Positions 1-7,512 of a stretch of 64,000 bases of DNA are shown here, in pieces. A model generated the notes under the pieces. The model was not told where the DNA came from. It did no database searches and saw only the letters and a program-made list of their open reading frames with translations. The position numbers were made by a program, and so were the translations under genes. This stretch comes from an uncultured Prevotella sp. (lineage in GTDB: Bacteria; Bacteroidota; Bacteroidia; Bacteroidales; Bacteroidaceae): contig URRR01000010.1 of NCBI GenBank assembly GCA_900550365.1, positions 1 to 64,000 of the forward strand. Reading direction: 5' to 3'. Positions within the stretch are counted from its first letter, which is position 1; each line of letters opens with the position of its first letter.

Positions 1-25
1 CTTCTTTGGACTTTTCCTCATAATG

Positions 26-66
26 GACACATGTTTTTATTGTTTCTATATGTGTCAACTTTTTTC
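26..66 (+). terminator. Putative intrinsic terminator of an upstream gene
   Basis: Seven-base arms GACACAT (26-32) and ATGTGTC (50-56) can pair, and a run of six T follows. The gene it would end lies outside the window. The 17-nt loop is long, so this is tentative. Confidence 0.4.
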
Positions 67-539
67 AGGACAAGACAAATTGGAAACCGGCGGAGCATTT
101 CTCTGGCCCCGTCACGTCATCACAGCATCAGAAGTTAAGGGCATAAGACCATGATACCTGCCCCGTTCAAGCAGATGGCAAGCCGCTTTTCAAGGAACAT
201 AAGACGCCCTGCTTACGGCAACATCACGGCACACAACCGGGCAAGACATGTTAAAATAAGTAACATCAGACGTAATTTAAAAAACATCTAAATAACACCT
301 GTGTTAATGTTTTATTAACAAACAGTCTGCAAAGCGCTAATACATACCACGTTCCGAACATTGAGCGGCATGCCCGTCTCAGGCATGTCATTCATCCGGA
401 CCAACCACGTAACTTCCATATTTACAAATACTTACAAATACGCAACAGCCGATATTACAATCATATGACACAAAATTCCATAAAGTGGCTTATGACCGAC
501 ATTTACGGAAGCAAGGCATAATATAAACAAAAAGATTTA
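67..539. other. Intergenic DNA upstream of dnaA, no gene seen
   Basis: No convincing coding region is visible. The stretch holds an AT-rich inverted repeat TGTTAAT-GTTTT-ATTAACA at 302-320 and a 10-base direct repeat TTACAAATAC around 421-441. I found no match to the DnaA box TTATCCACA or its complement, so I do not call a replication origin here. Confidence 0.5.
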
Positions 540-571
540 TTTGCCTGTTTCGAGAATTTTTGCGAAATTTG
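540..571 (+). promoter_or_regulatory. Probable dnaA promoter, Bacteroidetes type
   Basis: TTTG at 540-543 is followed after 20 bases by GAAATTTG at 564-571, one mismatch from TAnnTTTG. Transcription would start near 577. This rules out the TTG at 560 as a start codon and supports ATG 623 for dnaA. Confidence 0.5.
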
Positions 572-622
572 CATTCGCTTAAAAAGGCGTCGAAAGACAT
601 CACGTATAATCTTATCTTAAAT

Positions 623-2035
623 ATGCATAACAACCCGAACGCGCTTTGGGACAGTTGCCTCTTGCTCTTCAAGAGCAATGTTTCCGAGCAGCAATTCACC
701 ACATGGTTCAAGCCTATCACGTTTGAATCATTCAACGAAGCCACGCGGACACTTATCCTGCAAGTGCCCAGCAACTTCTTCGTGGAATACCTTGAGGGCA
801 ACTATGTGGATCTGCTCAACAAAGTGCTGACTAAATATTTCGGCGCCGGCCTGCGCCTGAACTACCGCATAATGGTAGACAAGAAACATAAGCTGACCCA
901 GGAGGTGGAGCCTGAGCCCGTGGCCGATATCGACAATTCAGCCGTAAAGAGAGAGCGTGTGAACAAATCGCCGACCACGCTCGACGCCGCAAAGCCGCAG
1001 GACATAGATTCACAACTGGACCCGCGCCACACCTTCGCCAACTACATCGAGGGCGACAGCAACAAGCTGCCGCGCTCGGTAGGACTGTCTATTGCCGAAC
1101 ATCCCAAGACCACACAGTTCAACCCGATGTTCATTTACGGTCCGTCAGGATGCGGTAAGACCCATCTGATTAATGCCATAGGCGTGCGCACGAAGGAGCT
1201 GTACCCGCAGAAAAGAGTGCTGTATGTCAGCGCAAGGCTGTTCCAGGTGCAGTACACTGACGCCGTACTGAAGAACTGCACCAACGACTTCATAAACTTC
1301 TACCAGACTATCGACATGCTCATTGTCGACGACATACAGGAATGGGTATCAGCCGCGAAGACCCAGGAGACGTTCTTCCACATCTTCAATCACCTGTTCC
1401 GCAACGGCAAGCGCATAATTCTGGCGAGCGACCGCCCGCCCGTCGACCTTCAGGGCATGAGCGACCGCCTGCTGACACGCTTCAGCTGCGGCCTCATAGC
1501 CGAGCTTGAGAAGCCAAACATACAGCTCTGCGTAGATATACTGAAAAGCAAAATAAAGCGTGACGGGCTGCATATACCAGATGAGGTGATAGCCTTCATC
1601 GCACAGACGGCTAACGGAAGCGTGCGCGACCTTGAGGGAGTAATCAACTCGCTGCTGGCCTTCTCTATCGTGTATAACTGCAAGATAGACATGCGCCTGG
1701 CAGAAAGAGTAATCAAGAGGGCCGTCAAGATAGACAACGAGCCGCTCACGATGGACGACATCCTGGATACCGTCTGCAACCACTTCAACGTCACCACAAC
1801 TGCCGTAATGAGCCGCAGCCGCAAGCGTGACTATGTCGTGGCGCGCCAGGTATCGATGTATCTCGCCCAGAAATACACCAAGATGCCGGCCTCAAGGATA
1901 GGCAAGCTGATAGGCGGACGTGACCACTCAACCGTAATACACAGCTGCACGCAGGTAGAGAACAAGATAAAGATTGACAAAATGTTCAGCAACGAAATAC
2001 AAAGCATTGAGAACTCGTTCAAGCTGAAGAAATAA
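623..2035 (+). CDS. dnaA: Chromosomal replication initiator protein DnaA
   Basis: DnaA is the ATP-dependent initiator that binds origin DNA and opens it for DnaB loading. The 470-aa product has the usual order: an N-terminal DnaB-contact domain (LWDSCLLLFKSNVSEQQF), a variable linker, an AAA+ core with Walker A GPSGCGKTH and Walker B MLIVDDIQ, and the C-terminal DNA-binding domain with signature GGRDHSTVIHSC. Start 623 is chosen because the promoter lies across the alternative upstream TTG at 560, and the protein then begins MHNNPNALW. A terminator follows directly. No dnaN or recF is adjacent, as is common in this phylum. Confidence 0.97.
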   Translation: MHNNPNALWDSCLLLFKSNVSEQQFTTWFKPITFESFNEATRTLILQVPSNFFVEYLEGNYVDLLNKVLTKYFGAGLRLNYRIMVDKKHKLTQEVEPEPVADIDNSAVKRERVNKSPTTLDAAKPQDIDSQLDPRHTFANYIEGDSNKLPRSVGLSIAEHPKTTQFNPMFIYGPSGCGKTHLINAIGVRTKELYPQKRVLYVSARLFQVQYTDAVLKNCTNDFINFYQTIDMLIVDDIQEWVSAAKTQETFFHIFNHLFRNGKRIILASDRPPVDLQGMSDRLLTRFSCGLIAELEKPNIQLCVDILKSKIKRDGLHIPDEVIAFIAQTANGSVRDLEGVINSLLAFSIVYNCKIDMRLAERVIKRAVKIDNEPLTMDDILDTVCNHFNVTTTAVMSRSRKRDYVVARQVSMYLAQKYTKMPASRIGKLIGGRDHSTVIHSCTQVENKIKIDKMFSNEIQSIENSFKLKK

Positions 2036-2040
2036 ACTGA

Positions 2041-2072
2041 AAAGGGATGAACCTGAAAAGGCTCATCCCTTT
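2041..2072 (+). terminator. Intrinsic terminator of dnaA
   Basis: AAAGGGATGA (2041-2050) pairs with TCATCCCTTT (2063-2072), five bases after the dnaA stop codon. Confidence 0.75.
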
Positions 2073-2142
2073 ATTGTATCCGGTCACACCGCAAGAGGCA
2101 TACTAAGGCACGAAACATCCTTTCCATACTAAGAAAGCACGG

Positions 2143-2397
2143 CTAAACAGACAATATCAGCACGCAGAAACATACAGCTATTATGAATATAAGGTCACGC
2201 CGGGCGGCTTTATTGCCACGGTACTGCGTAAGCATGCGGAAAAGAAAGTACACCCCGAACAGCAAAGACGCCACAACGTTGAGAAGGTCACGCGTCTGCA
2301 CGTCGAATACCTGAAACAGCTTCGGACTGCTGAACGCAAGTACCACGAAATAAAAAACAAAATAAAAATAATACAAGATACTGTCAATCCGCTTCAT
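2143..2397 (-). CDS. Small three-helix membrane protein, unknown function
   Basis: The 84-aa product has three hydrophobic segments: about residues 8-23, 38-57 and 67-84. A charged loop (YRGNKAARRD) lies between helices 2 and 3. I do not recognise a named family. The size and helix-helix-basic loop-helix plan match the small membrane proteins at 34690-36031, so it may be a distant paralogue. Two well-formed promoters on the minus strand (2461-2491 and 2549-2580) point at it, which supports a real gene. Confidence 0.65.
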   Translation of the reverse strand: MKRIDSILYYFYFVFYFVVLAFSSPKLFQVFDVQTRDLLNVVASLLFGVYFLFRMLTQYRGNKAARRDLIFIIAVCFCVLILSV

Positions 2398-2432
2398 ACT
2401 GATAAGATTTTAAGAGTTAACAGATAACACAT

Positions 2433-2557
2433 GCCGAGCCGCATCCTATATTCGCGTCAGCAAATATAGTGAAAGGCGAGTGCAGAAACAAGAGAAAACG
2501 GAGCTTTCATCGCTGGTTTTGCCGAGCCGCATCCTATATTCGCGTCAGCAAATATAG
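2433..2557. repeat. 37-bp direct repeat pair containing a palindrome
   Basis: Identical 37-bp copies lie at 2433-2469 and 2521-2557. Each ends in an imperfect 24-bp palindrome with arms CTATATTCGC and GCAAATATAG around GTCA. The palindrome overlaps the minus-strand -7 box and the expected transcription start, so it could also be an operator. Confidence 0.85.
2461..2491 (-). promoter_or_regulatory. Proximal promoter of the 2143-2397 gene
   Basis: On the minus strand CTTG (complement of 2488-2491) is followed after 20 bases by TATATTTG (complement of 2461-2468), a full match to TAnnTTTG. The -7 element sits inside a 37-bp segment duplicated at 2521-2557. Confidence 0.6.
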
Positions 2558-2580
2558 CGATTATTTATCAGACAGGCAAG
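2549..2580 (-). promoter_or_regulatory. Distal, duplicated promoter of the 2143-2397 gene
   Basis: The same layout recurs 88 bp upstream: CTTG (complement of 2577-2580), 20 bases, then TATATTTG (complement of 2549-2556). Confidence 0.55.
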
Positions 2581-2617
2581 CTTTCACGTCATTTTTAAAG
2601 CTGCCGCTTACGATTTT

Positions 2618-2705
2618 AAAAGACCGTCTCCTGCGTTGCAAAAGACGGTCTTTTACACGATAAGAGGTGGCCTTTTACAGTGCAAAAGGCCACCTCTTGT
2701 ATAAT
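2618..2705. repeat. 22-bp palindromic repeat array, locus 1 (4 units)
   Basis: Units begin at 2618, 2640, 2662 and 2684, each exactly 22 bp: an imperfect palindrome close to AAAAGRYSRYCTTTT plus a 7-bp linker. Units 3 and 4 are reverse complements over 15 bp and could form a stem with a 7-nt loop. A weaker unit may start at 2596. Confidence 0.9.
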
Positions 2706-2863
2706 GTTTCGACGATGATTAAAACCGTAAGAATAACTCTCGAAAAAGTAACAAACAGTAAGCAGCCATACACATACAGCCTACATCAACACGCTTTAAC
2801 ATCAGCAAGCAATACCGTTGCCGTATATGAATCGGCCAAAAGTCATAAATTAGCGTCAATATC

Positions 2864-2894
2864 TTGTCTGTTAAGATTATTTTTACTACCTTTG
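2864..2894 (+). promoter_or_regulatory. Strong Bacteroidetes promoter ahead of a structured RNA
   Basis: TTG at 2864-2866, a 20-base spacer and TACCTTTG at 2887-2894 match the consensus exactly. No good reading frame follows, which suggests a non-coding transcript starting near 2901. Confidence 0.65.
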
Positions 2895-2900
2895 CAACGC

Positions 2901-3128
2901 ACGGTTTACTAATCAGTGCATGAAATAAGAGCATGACTAACGTGTTTATTAGCTTCGTTCTCATCTCAGAATAACGGCCAAATTACTCGGGATGAACAAG
3001 AGAATAGAAGGAAATAGATACGCCCGGATGCGGGCGTTTTTCTCCTTTTATTTATCTTGTTCGGGGTGCTTGGCCGTTCCCTTGGGATGATAAGGAATGT
3101 GAAAAAGACGTCCGCTCTTTTTCTTTAA
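2901..3128 (+). ncRNA. Rod-shaped structured RNA, possible 6S RNA
   Basis: A long, nearly unbranched hairpin is visible. TCATCTCAG (2961-2969) pairs with CTTGGGATGA (3081-3090), CGGCCAA (2975-2981) with TTGGCCG (3070-3076), GAACAAGA (2994-3001) with TCTTGTTC (3055-3062), and ACGCCCG (3020-3026) with CGGGCGT (3031-3037). A large internal loop lies between the second and third helices (2982-2993 against 3063-3069). A rod with an open bubble is the 6S RNA plan, which traps RNA polymerase. A weak terminator hairpin (3101-3123) could end a transcript of about 225 nt. The alternative is a cis-acting leader of the gene at 3355: AACGGCCAA at 3160-3168 can compete for the same arm. Shape alone does not prove the family. 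Confidence 0.5.
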
Positions 3129-3354
3129 ATTCTTGATTTAACAGAGAAAATCCCTAAATAACGGCCAATTATGAAAGGTTTTCTTTTCAAGCTGTCGCCT
3201 GGACGCTTCTTGTCCGACGGCTTCATGCGCACACACAGTGCCCTGCCATACACATCAGGGCCAGAGTACGTCCCGACATGCGGCGGCGTACAGGGGCGGC
3301 GCGGCCTTGAACGGGGATTTGCAGTGACGTCATTTAACCCCAAACAAAATAAGC

Positions 3355-4371
3355 ATGAAAAGAAAATTACTGACTGTGGCACTCGCTATGACCGTAATAC
3401 TGGCTGGTGCGAAGAAAATCAAATTTGACTTTTCGGTAGTATTCGTACCCGAGGAGGGCGGAGTAAAATTTGAGAAAATCACCGATGACGCTGACCGCGT
3501 GGCCGATTATGACGGCAACATCGTAAGCCGTGCATCGAGCATATTCGGTAAACGCAAGTCCGTGGCAATGGACTGGTGGGTAGTACCTCAGATTGCCTTA
3601 TCGCCCGACGGCAAGCGTATCGGCTATATTAATGAGAAGAACGGCACAACAAACGTCATGATTAAAAGCTCGTCTACGGGCGGAGCCAGTGTGCAGCGCA
3701 CCTTCCGTACCAACGTGCAAGGTTTCTCATGGAGTCCCGACGGCACAACACTCTGCTTCACAGAGATACGTAACGGCCACCAGGGCATTTATCTTGTAGA
3801 TGCTAACCAGGGCACCGTTGTGAGACAGATTTCCAACGGAACTGACAACGACCTAGGCGGCGTGATAACTCCGGACGGCAACACTATCTTCTTCCATCGC
3901 GGCGAAGGATTGTCCAGCTACAGCCTGTGGAGCTATGACAGGAAAACAAACCTTTTCTCAAACTATTCACGCGGAATGACAGTATGCCTGATTCCAGGCA
4001 GCAAGGACGAAGTCTACTGCGCACGCTTCACCGACAAGAAGGAGAGCGAGATATGGCGTGTGAACTTCAAGACGGGCGTAGAAGAAGTGATACTCGCACA
4101 GCAGGGCAAGAGCTTCACCACGCCGCAGCTCTCTCCAGACGGCCGCTGGCTGCTCGTAACAGGTAACAGCAAATCTGAGAAAGAGGGCATAGTGAATACG
4201 GATATCTTTGTTGTACGCACTGACGGAACCCAGCTTACACAGCTCACTTACCACCCCGGCAACGACCTGTCTGCAATCTGGTCTCCAGACGGGCGCAGTA
4301 TATTCTTCCTCTCACAGCGTGGTTCGGCAGACAAGATATATAATGTATGGAGAATGGACTTTAACCTATAA
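3355..4371 (+). CDS. TolB-like PD40 beta-propeller protein, probably exported
   Basis: The 338-aa product begins with a hydrophobic signal-like segment (residues 1-19) without a lipobox cysteine. The rest carries repeated propeller blades of the PD40/WD40-like type, with motifs ALSPDGKRIGYI, FSWSPDGTTLCF, VITPDGNTIFF, QLSPDGRWLLV and IWSPDGRSIFFL. In this family the blades form a rigid platform for protein contacts at the envelope. No enzymatic domain is attached. Its partner cannot be told from sequence, and the downstream outer-membrane barrel 47 bp away is likely co-transcribed. TolB in the strict sense is unlikely because no Tol-Pal genes are near. Confidence 0.75.
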   Translation: MKRKLLTVALAMTVILAGAKKIKFDFSVVFVPEEGGVKFEKITDDADRVADYDGNIVSRASSIFGKRKSVAMDWWVVPQIALSPDGKRIGYINEKNGTTNVMIKSSSTGGASVQRTFRTNVQGFSWSPDGTTLCFTEIRNGHQGIYLVDANQGTVVRQISNGTDNDLGGVITPDGNTIFFHRGEGLSSYSLWSYDRKTNLFSNYSRGMTVCLIPGSKDEVYCARFTDKKESEIWRVNFKTGVEEVILAQQGKSFTTPQLSPDGRWLLVTGNSKSEKEGIVNTDIFVVRTDGTQLTQLTYHPGNDLSAIWSPDGRSIFFLSQRGSADKIYNVWRMDFNL

Positions 4372-4418
4372 CTTTTTTATATATCAACTTATTTATTAAC
4401 ACAAAACATTTTACTGCA

Positions 4419-5099
4419 ATGAAAAAACTTTTATTGACAGCCGTATGTGCCCTTGGCATCATTACGGCATCTGCCCAAAGGGCAAGCAGCTCATCGTCTT
4501 CATTCTTCTCAACAGAGAAAGCAGACCAGGGTGTAACGTTCGGAATACGTGCCGGACTGAACTTTGCCACGCTGACAGGCGATACCGACGACGCGCTCGA
4601 CAGCCGCACGGCGTACCACGTAGGCGTAATAGCAGACATCCCGCTTATGCAGAGCCTGTATATACAGACAGGTCTCTATTTCCAAAGCAAGGGTATGAAA
4701 TACGAGGAAAGCTATGGCGGCGACACCTACAAGGAGACGCTCAGCCCGATGTATCTGCAAATCCCTGTACTTGCTTCTTACCGTTACAACTTCAGTGACG
4801 CGTTCCAGTTGCAGGTCAACTTCGGTCCTTACTTCGCATACGGCGTAGGCGGCAAGTACAAGATTGAGTACAGCGACGGCAGCGACTCATATGAGAATGA
4901 GATCGACGCGTTCGGCGACGACGGTGTGCTAAAGCGCTTTGACTGCGGTCTGCAGGTCGGTGCAGGCATGACATTCGCACGCCATTATTACCTTGGTTTC
5001 ACTTATGAGTTCGGTCTTACAGACATCGCAAACTCGGACGTATCGGAAGTCAGCATGAAAAACAGCAACTGGATGCTGAGCATCGGCTACACGTTCTGA
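4419..5099 (+). CDS. Outer-membrane beta-barrel (porin family, PorT-like)
   Basis: A signal peptide (MKKLLLTAVCALGIITASAQ) is followed by a serine-rich linker and about 190 residues of alternating short beta strands typical of small eight-stranded barrels. Examples are GIRAGLNFATL, YIQTGLYFQSKGM, YLQIPVLASYRY, FGPYFAYGVGGKY and YYLGFTYEFG. The product ends in YTF, with the terminal aromatic residue usual for outer-membrane barrels. It follows the propeller gene by 47 bp and ends at a strong terminator, so the two probably form one unit. The specific role is unknown. Confidence 0.8.
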   Translation: MKKLLLTAVCALGIITASAQRASSSSSSFFSTEKADQGVTFGIRAGLNFATLTGDTDDALDSRTAYHVGVIADIPLMQSLYIQTGLYFQSKGMKYEESYGGDTYKETLSPMYLQIPVLASYRYNFSDAFQLQVNFGPYFAYGVGGKYKIEYSDGSDSYENEIDAFGDDGVLKRFDCGLQVGAGMTFARHYYLGFTYEFGLTDIANSDVSEVSMKNSNWMLSIGYTF

Positions 5100-5128
5100 T
5101 GCAGACATCCGGCGAACAGCCATACGAC

Positions 5129-5162
5129 AAAACGGCGGCCTCTACATGAAGACCGCCGTTTT
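5129..5162 (+). terminator. Intrinsic terminator after the barrel gene
   Basis: AAAACGGCGG pairs with CCGCCGTTTT around a 14-nt loop. The A/T flanks let it act in both directions between convergent genes. Confidence 0.8.
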
Positions 5163-5191
5163 CTATTAAAAAATGTCATTCCCTACAACGC

Positions 5192-5235
5192 AAGAGGTGG
5201 CCTTTTACAATGCAAAAGGCCACCTCTTGTATTGC
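5192..5235. repeat. 22-bp palindromic repeat array, locus 2 (2 units)
   Basis: Units start at 5192 and 5214. The 15-bp cores are exact reverse complements separated by 7 nt, so the locus is a perfect 15-bp stem. It lies between two convergent genes. Confidence 0.9.
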
Positions 5236-5278
5236 CGTCGGCGGCGGCTGAAAAGTGTAAGCGCGGCCGACTGTTTTG

Positions 5279-7351
5279 CTACAGACTGAAACTAAAGCGG
5301 GCACCGGCAATAACCCACAGGCCGGGTTGCGGCACATTACCGTAATCTACATAATCAGCATCGAACAGATTGTTTGCCTCAAGGTAGACCGCATACCGCT
5401 TTTTGTTCCACGACAGGCGGGCATCTGCGAGCGAATAGGGCCGGTAACTGCGGTCTACACCGCCAGTATCAGTATATCCTCCAACGCGGTATTGATAACG
5501 ATAGCTGACGTCAAAAGCAAGGTCTGGCAGCAGATTAAGTCCTAAACGGGCTACAATCTTATGGCGAAGATACTCCAGGGCGTAAAGCGACTGCACCCCT
5601 TCGTCACGCTTCTGGCTCTGGTCTATATAGGCATACGCCACATTAAGAGAGCGCAGCAGCCGCTGACCGGGCAACAGACGAAGAAAATCGAGCGCAGCGG
5701 TAGCCTCAACTCCGGTTGAACTTATCCGCGCGTGATTGACCGAAGTCCACACTGCATCCTCGCCGAGCGACGTGTCCATTATCCAGTCTATCATGTTACG
5801 GCCCCAATGGCGGTAGACCGACAGCGTACCGCTGACGCCCTTACCCGTATAACGCAGACCTGCCTCCAAGGCTGACATCTCCTCGGGCTTCAGATGCTTG
5901 TCGGCCTTATGGCCGTCGACTGAATAATACAGCTCGGTGAACGACGGCATGCGAAGCGACATGTTGAATGAGGCGTATGCCTTTAAGGCCGTGGACAAGG
6001 CGAAACTTGCGTCTATTCCGGGATAGATTTTGAACGGCATCTCGCTCCAGGTGTTCCTCACAGCAGTGAAACCTGCTGACACCGTGAGCCGCTGCCACAC
6101 GACGTTGTGCTCAAGATAAAGGCTGATGTTGGTGCGGTTAAGCCCTACGCCATATTGCCTGTCAGTGCCGTGAACGGGGCGCGGAGCGGCAAGCGGTTCG
6201 CCAAGCGTGGTCGATATGATGTCTTCATTGCGCATTTCCGCGCCGAAAGCAGTGCGGCCAAGCGCCCAGTCGAACCAGCTGTTGAGGTTCAGCCCGATTA
6301 CGTCTGTACGGTGATAGTTGAACGGCGAGCGGTCAGGCTCACCACGGTAAAACTCATAGCGGTCACTGAAACGGTTCCAGTAAACTGACGGAAGAAAGTG
6401 GAACCGTCCTCCTTTCGTCTCAGCCCTGAGGGCTGTATAATATTTGGTGGTGTGCTCATACTGCTCGTCGGAGAACGTACTGTAAAACGTATTGCTGCCC
6501 CACCCTTTCGTACTGACGCCTGCGTGCCAGCTTACAGTTACGCTGTTGTCGTCATAACTGCCGTGCCAGAAGGCCCGTCCGCCCTCATAGTCGGCATTCA
6601 GATGCCCGGCCTTGCTGCGCAGGTAACCGTCACTGCGGGTATAGCCGCCGCTGAGCGAGCTGCTCCACCGGCCTCCGGCCAGCGCAACACGCGCCCCGGC
6701 ACCGGCATATCCGAACGAACCGCCCTCGGCTCTGACCTCTCCGCCGCTCTGAGCAGCCTTCTTCGTAACGACGTTAATCGCCCCGAGCAGCGACGATGTG
6801 CCGTAGACGCGCCCCGCAGGGCCTTCAATCACCTCTATCCTTTCGATGTCGCTGACGTCTACCGGCAGGTCAAACGCGTTATGACCGGTCTGCGGGTCAC
6901 ATATATTCACGCCGTCAAGCAGTATCGCTACGTGCTCGCTCGTTCCCCCGCGTATGCCTATGTCGGTCTGCGCTCCTATCGGACCGCGCTGGCGTACGTC
7001 TACCCCGACGGCATATTTAATCAGGTCGTTAACACTTTGTGCAGGCACGGCGGCAATCTCGTCGCTGCCCAGCACAGTTACAATTCTCGGCACCCGGCCT
7101 CCCGCCAGCGGCGCGCGCGAGGCCGTCACGTCCACTTCGTCGAGCGTTACGGCACGTGTGGTGTCGGCAATGCCGGCCTCAGCGATGTCAGCACGCACGC
7201 TTATGCCGTCAGCCTTGGCATAGGTCAGCGTGGCAACGCTAAGCGTACCGACAATCACCTCGCGCCCGAGACACGCGAACAGGGCGTATCCCTTACGGCT
7301 GAAGTGCTTGAACTTGAAGCTCTCGCGCTTGTTGAAAACTGTTTTGTACAT
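5279..7351 (-). CDS. TonB-dependent receptor, BtuB-like
   Basis: The 690-aa protein has an N-terminal segment with FSRKGYALFACLGRE and a hydrophobic export signal, as seen in Bacteroidales cobalamin-type receptors. A TonB-box-like TLDEVDVTASR and a plug domain (about residues 85-200) follow, with GVDVRQRGPIGAQTDIGIRG, VAILLDGVNICDPQTGH and IEVIEGPAGRVYGTSSL. The remainder is a 22-stranded barrel ending in ARFSFSL. It imports a scarce ligand using TonB energy. Cobalamin is suggested by family resemblance only: the short upstream gap (161 bp) shows no cobalamin riboswitch and no btuF/C/D genes are near. Heme or siderophore uptake stays possible. Confidence 0.85.
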   Translation of the reverse strand: MYKTVFNKRESFKFKHFSRKGYALFACLGREVIVGTLSVATLTYAKADGISVRADIAEAGIADTTRAVTLDEVDVTASRAPLAGGRVPRIVTVLGSDEIAAVPAQSVNDLIKYAVGVDVRQRGPIGAQTDIGIRGGTSEHVAILLDGVNICDPQTGHNAFDLPVDVSDIERIEVIEGPAGRVYGTSSLLGAINVVTKKAAQSGGEVRAEGGSFGYAGAGARVALAGGRWSSSLSGGYTRSDGYLRSKAGHLNADYEGGRAFWHGSYDDNSVTVSWHAGVSTKGWGSNTFYSTFSDEQYEHTTKYYTALRAETKGGRFHFLPSVYWNRFSDRYEFYRGEPDRSPFNYHRTDVIGLNLNSWFDWALGRTAFGAEMRNEDIISTTLGEPLAAPRPVHGTDRQYGVGLNRTNISLYLEHNVVWQRLTVSAGFTAVRNTWSEMPFKIYPGIDASFALSTALKAYASFNMSLRMPSFTELYYSVDGHKADKHLKPEEMSALEAGLRYTGKGVSGTLSVYRHWGRNMIDWIMDTSLGEDAVWTSVNHARISSTGVEATAALDFLRLLPGQRLLRSLNVAYAYIDQSQKRDEGVQSLYALEYLRHKIVARLGLNLLPDLAFDVSYRYQYRVGGYTDTGGVDRSYRPYSLADARLSWNKKRYAVYLEANNLFDADYVDYGNVPQPGLWVIAGARFSFSL

Positions 7352-7439
7352 AAATTATTATAATTAAAAGATAATAGTTCCCGCTTTCGGCGAAAACGGC
7401 TGTAAAGGTAATGCTATTCTGCCGTCGTGCCAAATTTTA

Positions 7440-7471
7440 TTTTGCAATATGACTTAGTTTGCGTACTTTTG
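7440..7471 (+). promoter_or_regulatory. Promoter of the prolyl oligopeptidase gene
   Basis: TTTTG ending at 7444, 19 bases, then TACTTTTG at 7464-7471. The start codon follows 41 bases later. Confidence 0.65.
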
Positions 7472-7512
7472 TATTAAATTTGTACAGATTATCACCACTT
7501 CTAATATAAATC

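Noticed and set aside
67..539. oriC upstream of dnaA
   Set aside because: No consensus DnaA boxes were found. AT-rich repeats alone are not enough.
560..622. Upstream TTG start for dnaA
   Set aside because: The dnaA promoter -7 element lies at 564-571, so these bases are not transcribed as coding sequence.
2618..2705. CRISPR array interpretation of the 22-bp repeats
   Set aside because: The linkers are only 7 bp, the cores vary and alternate in orientation, and no cas genes are present in the window.
3171..3428. 85-codon frame overlapping the start of the propeller gene
   Set aside because: It overlaps the signal peptide of a well-supported gene in another frame and shows no recognisable features.
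6398..7363. 321-codon open frame on the plus strand inside the TonB receptor
   Set aside because: It lies antisense to a clear TonB receptor, has no domain pattern, and follows from the GC-rich third positions of the real gene.
7352..7512. Cobalamin riboswitch upstream of the BtuB-like receptor
   Set aside because: The gap is too short and lacks the conserved B12-box. Only promoter-like and AT-rich sequence is present.
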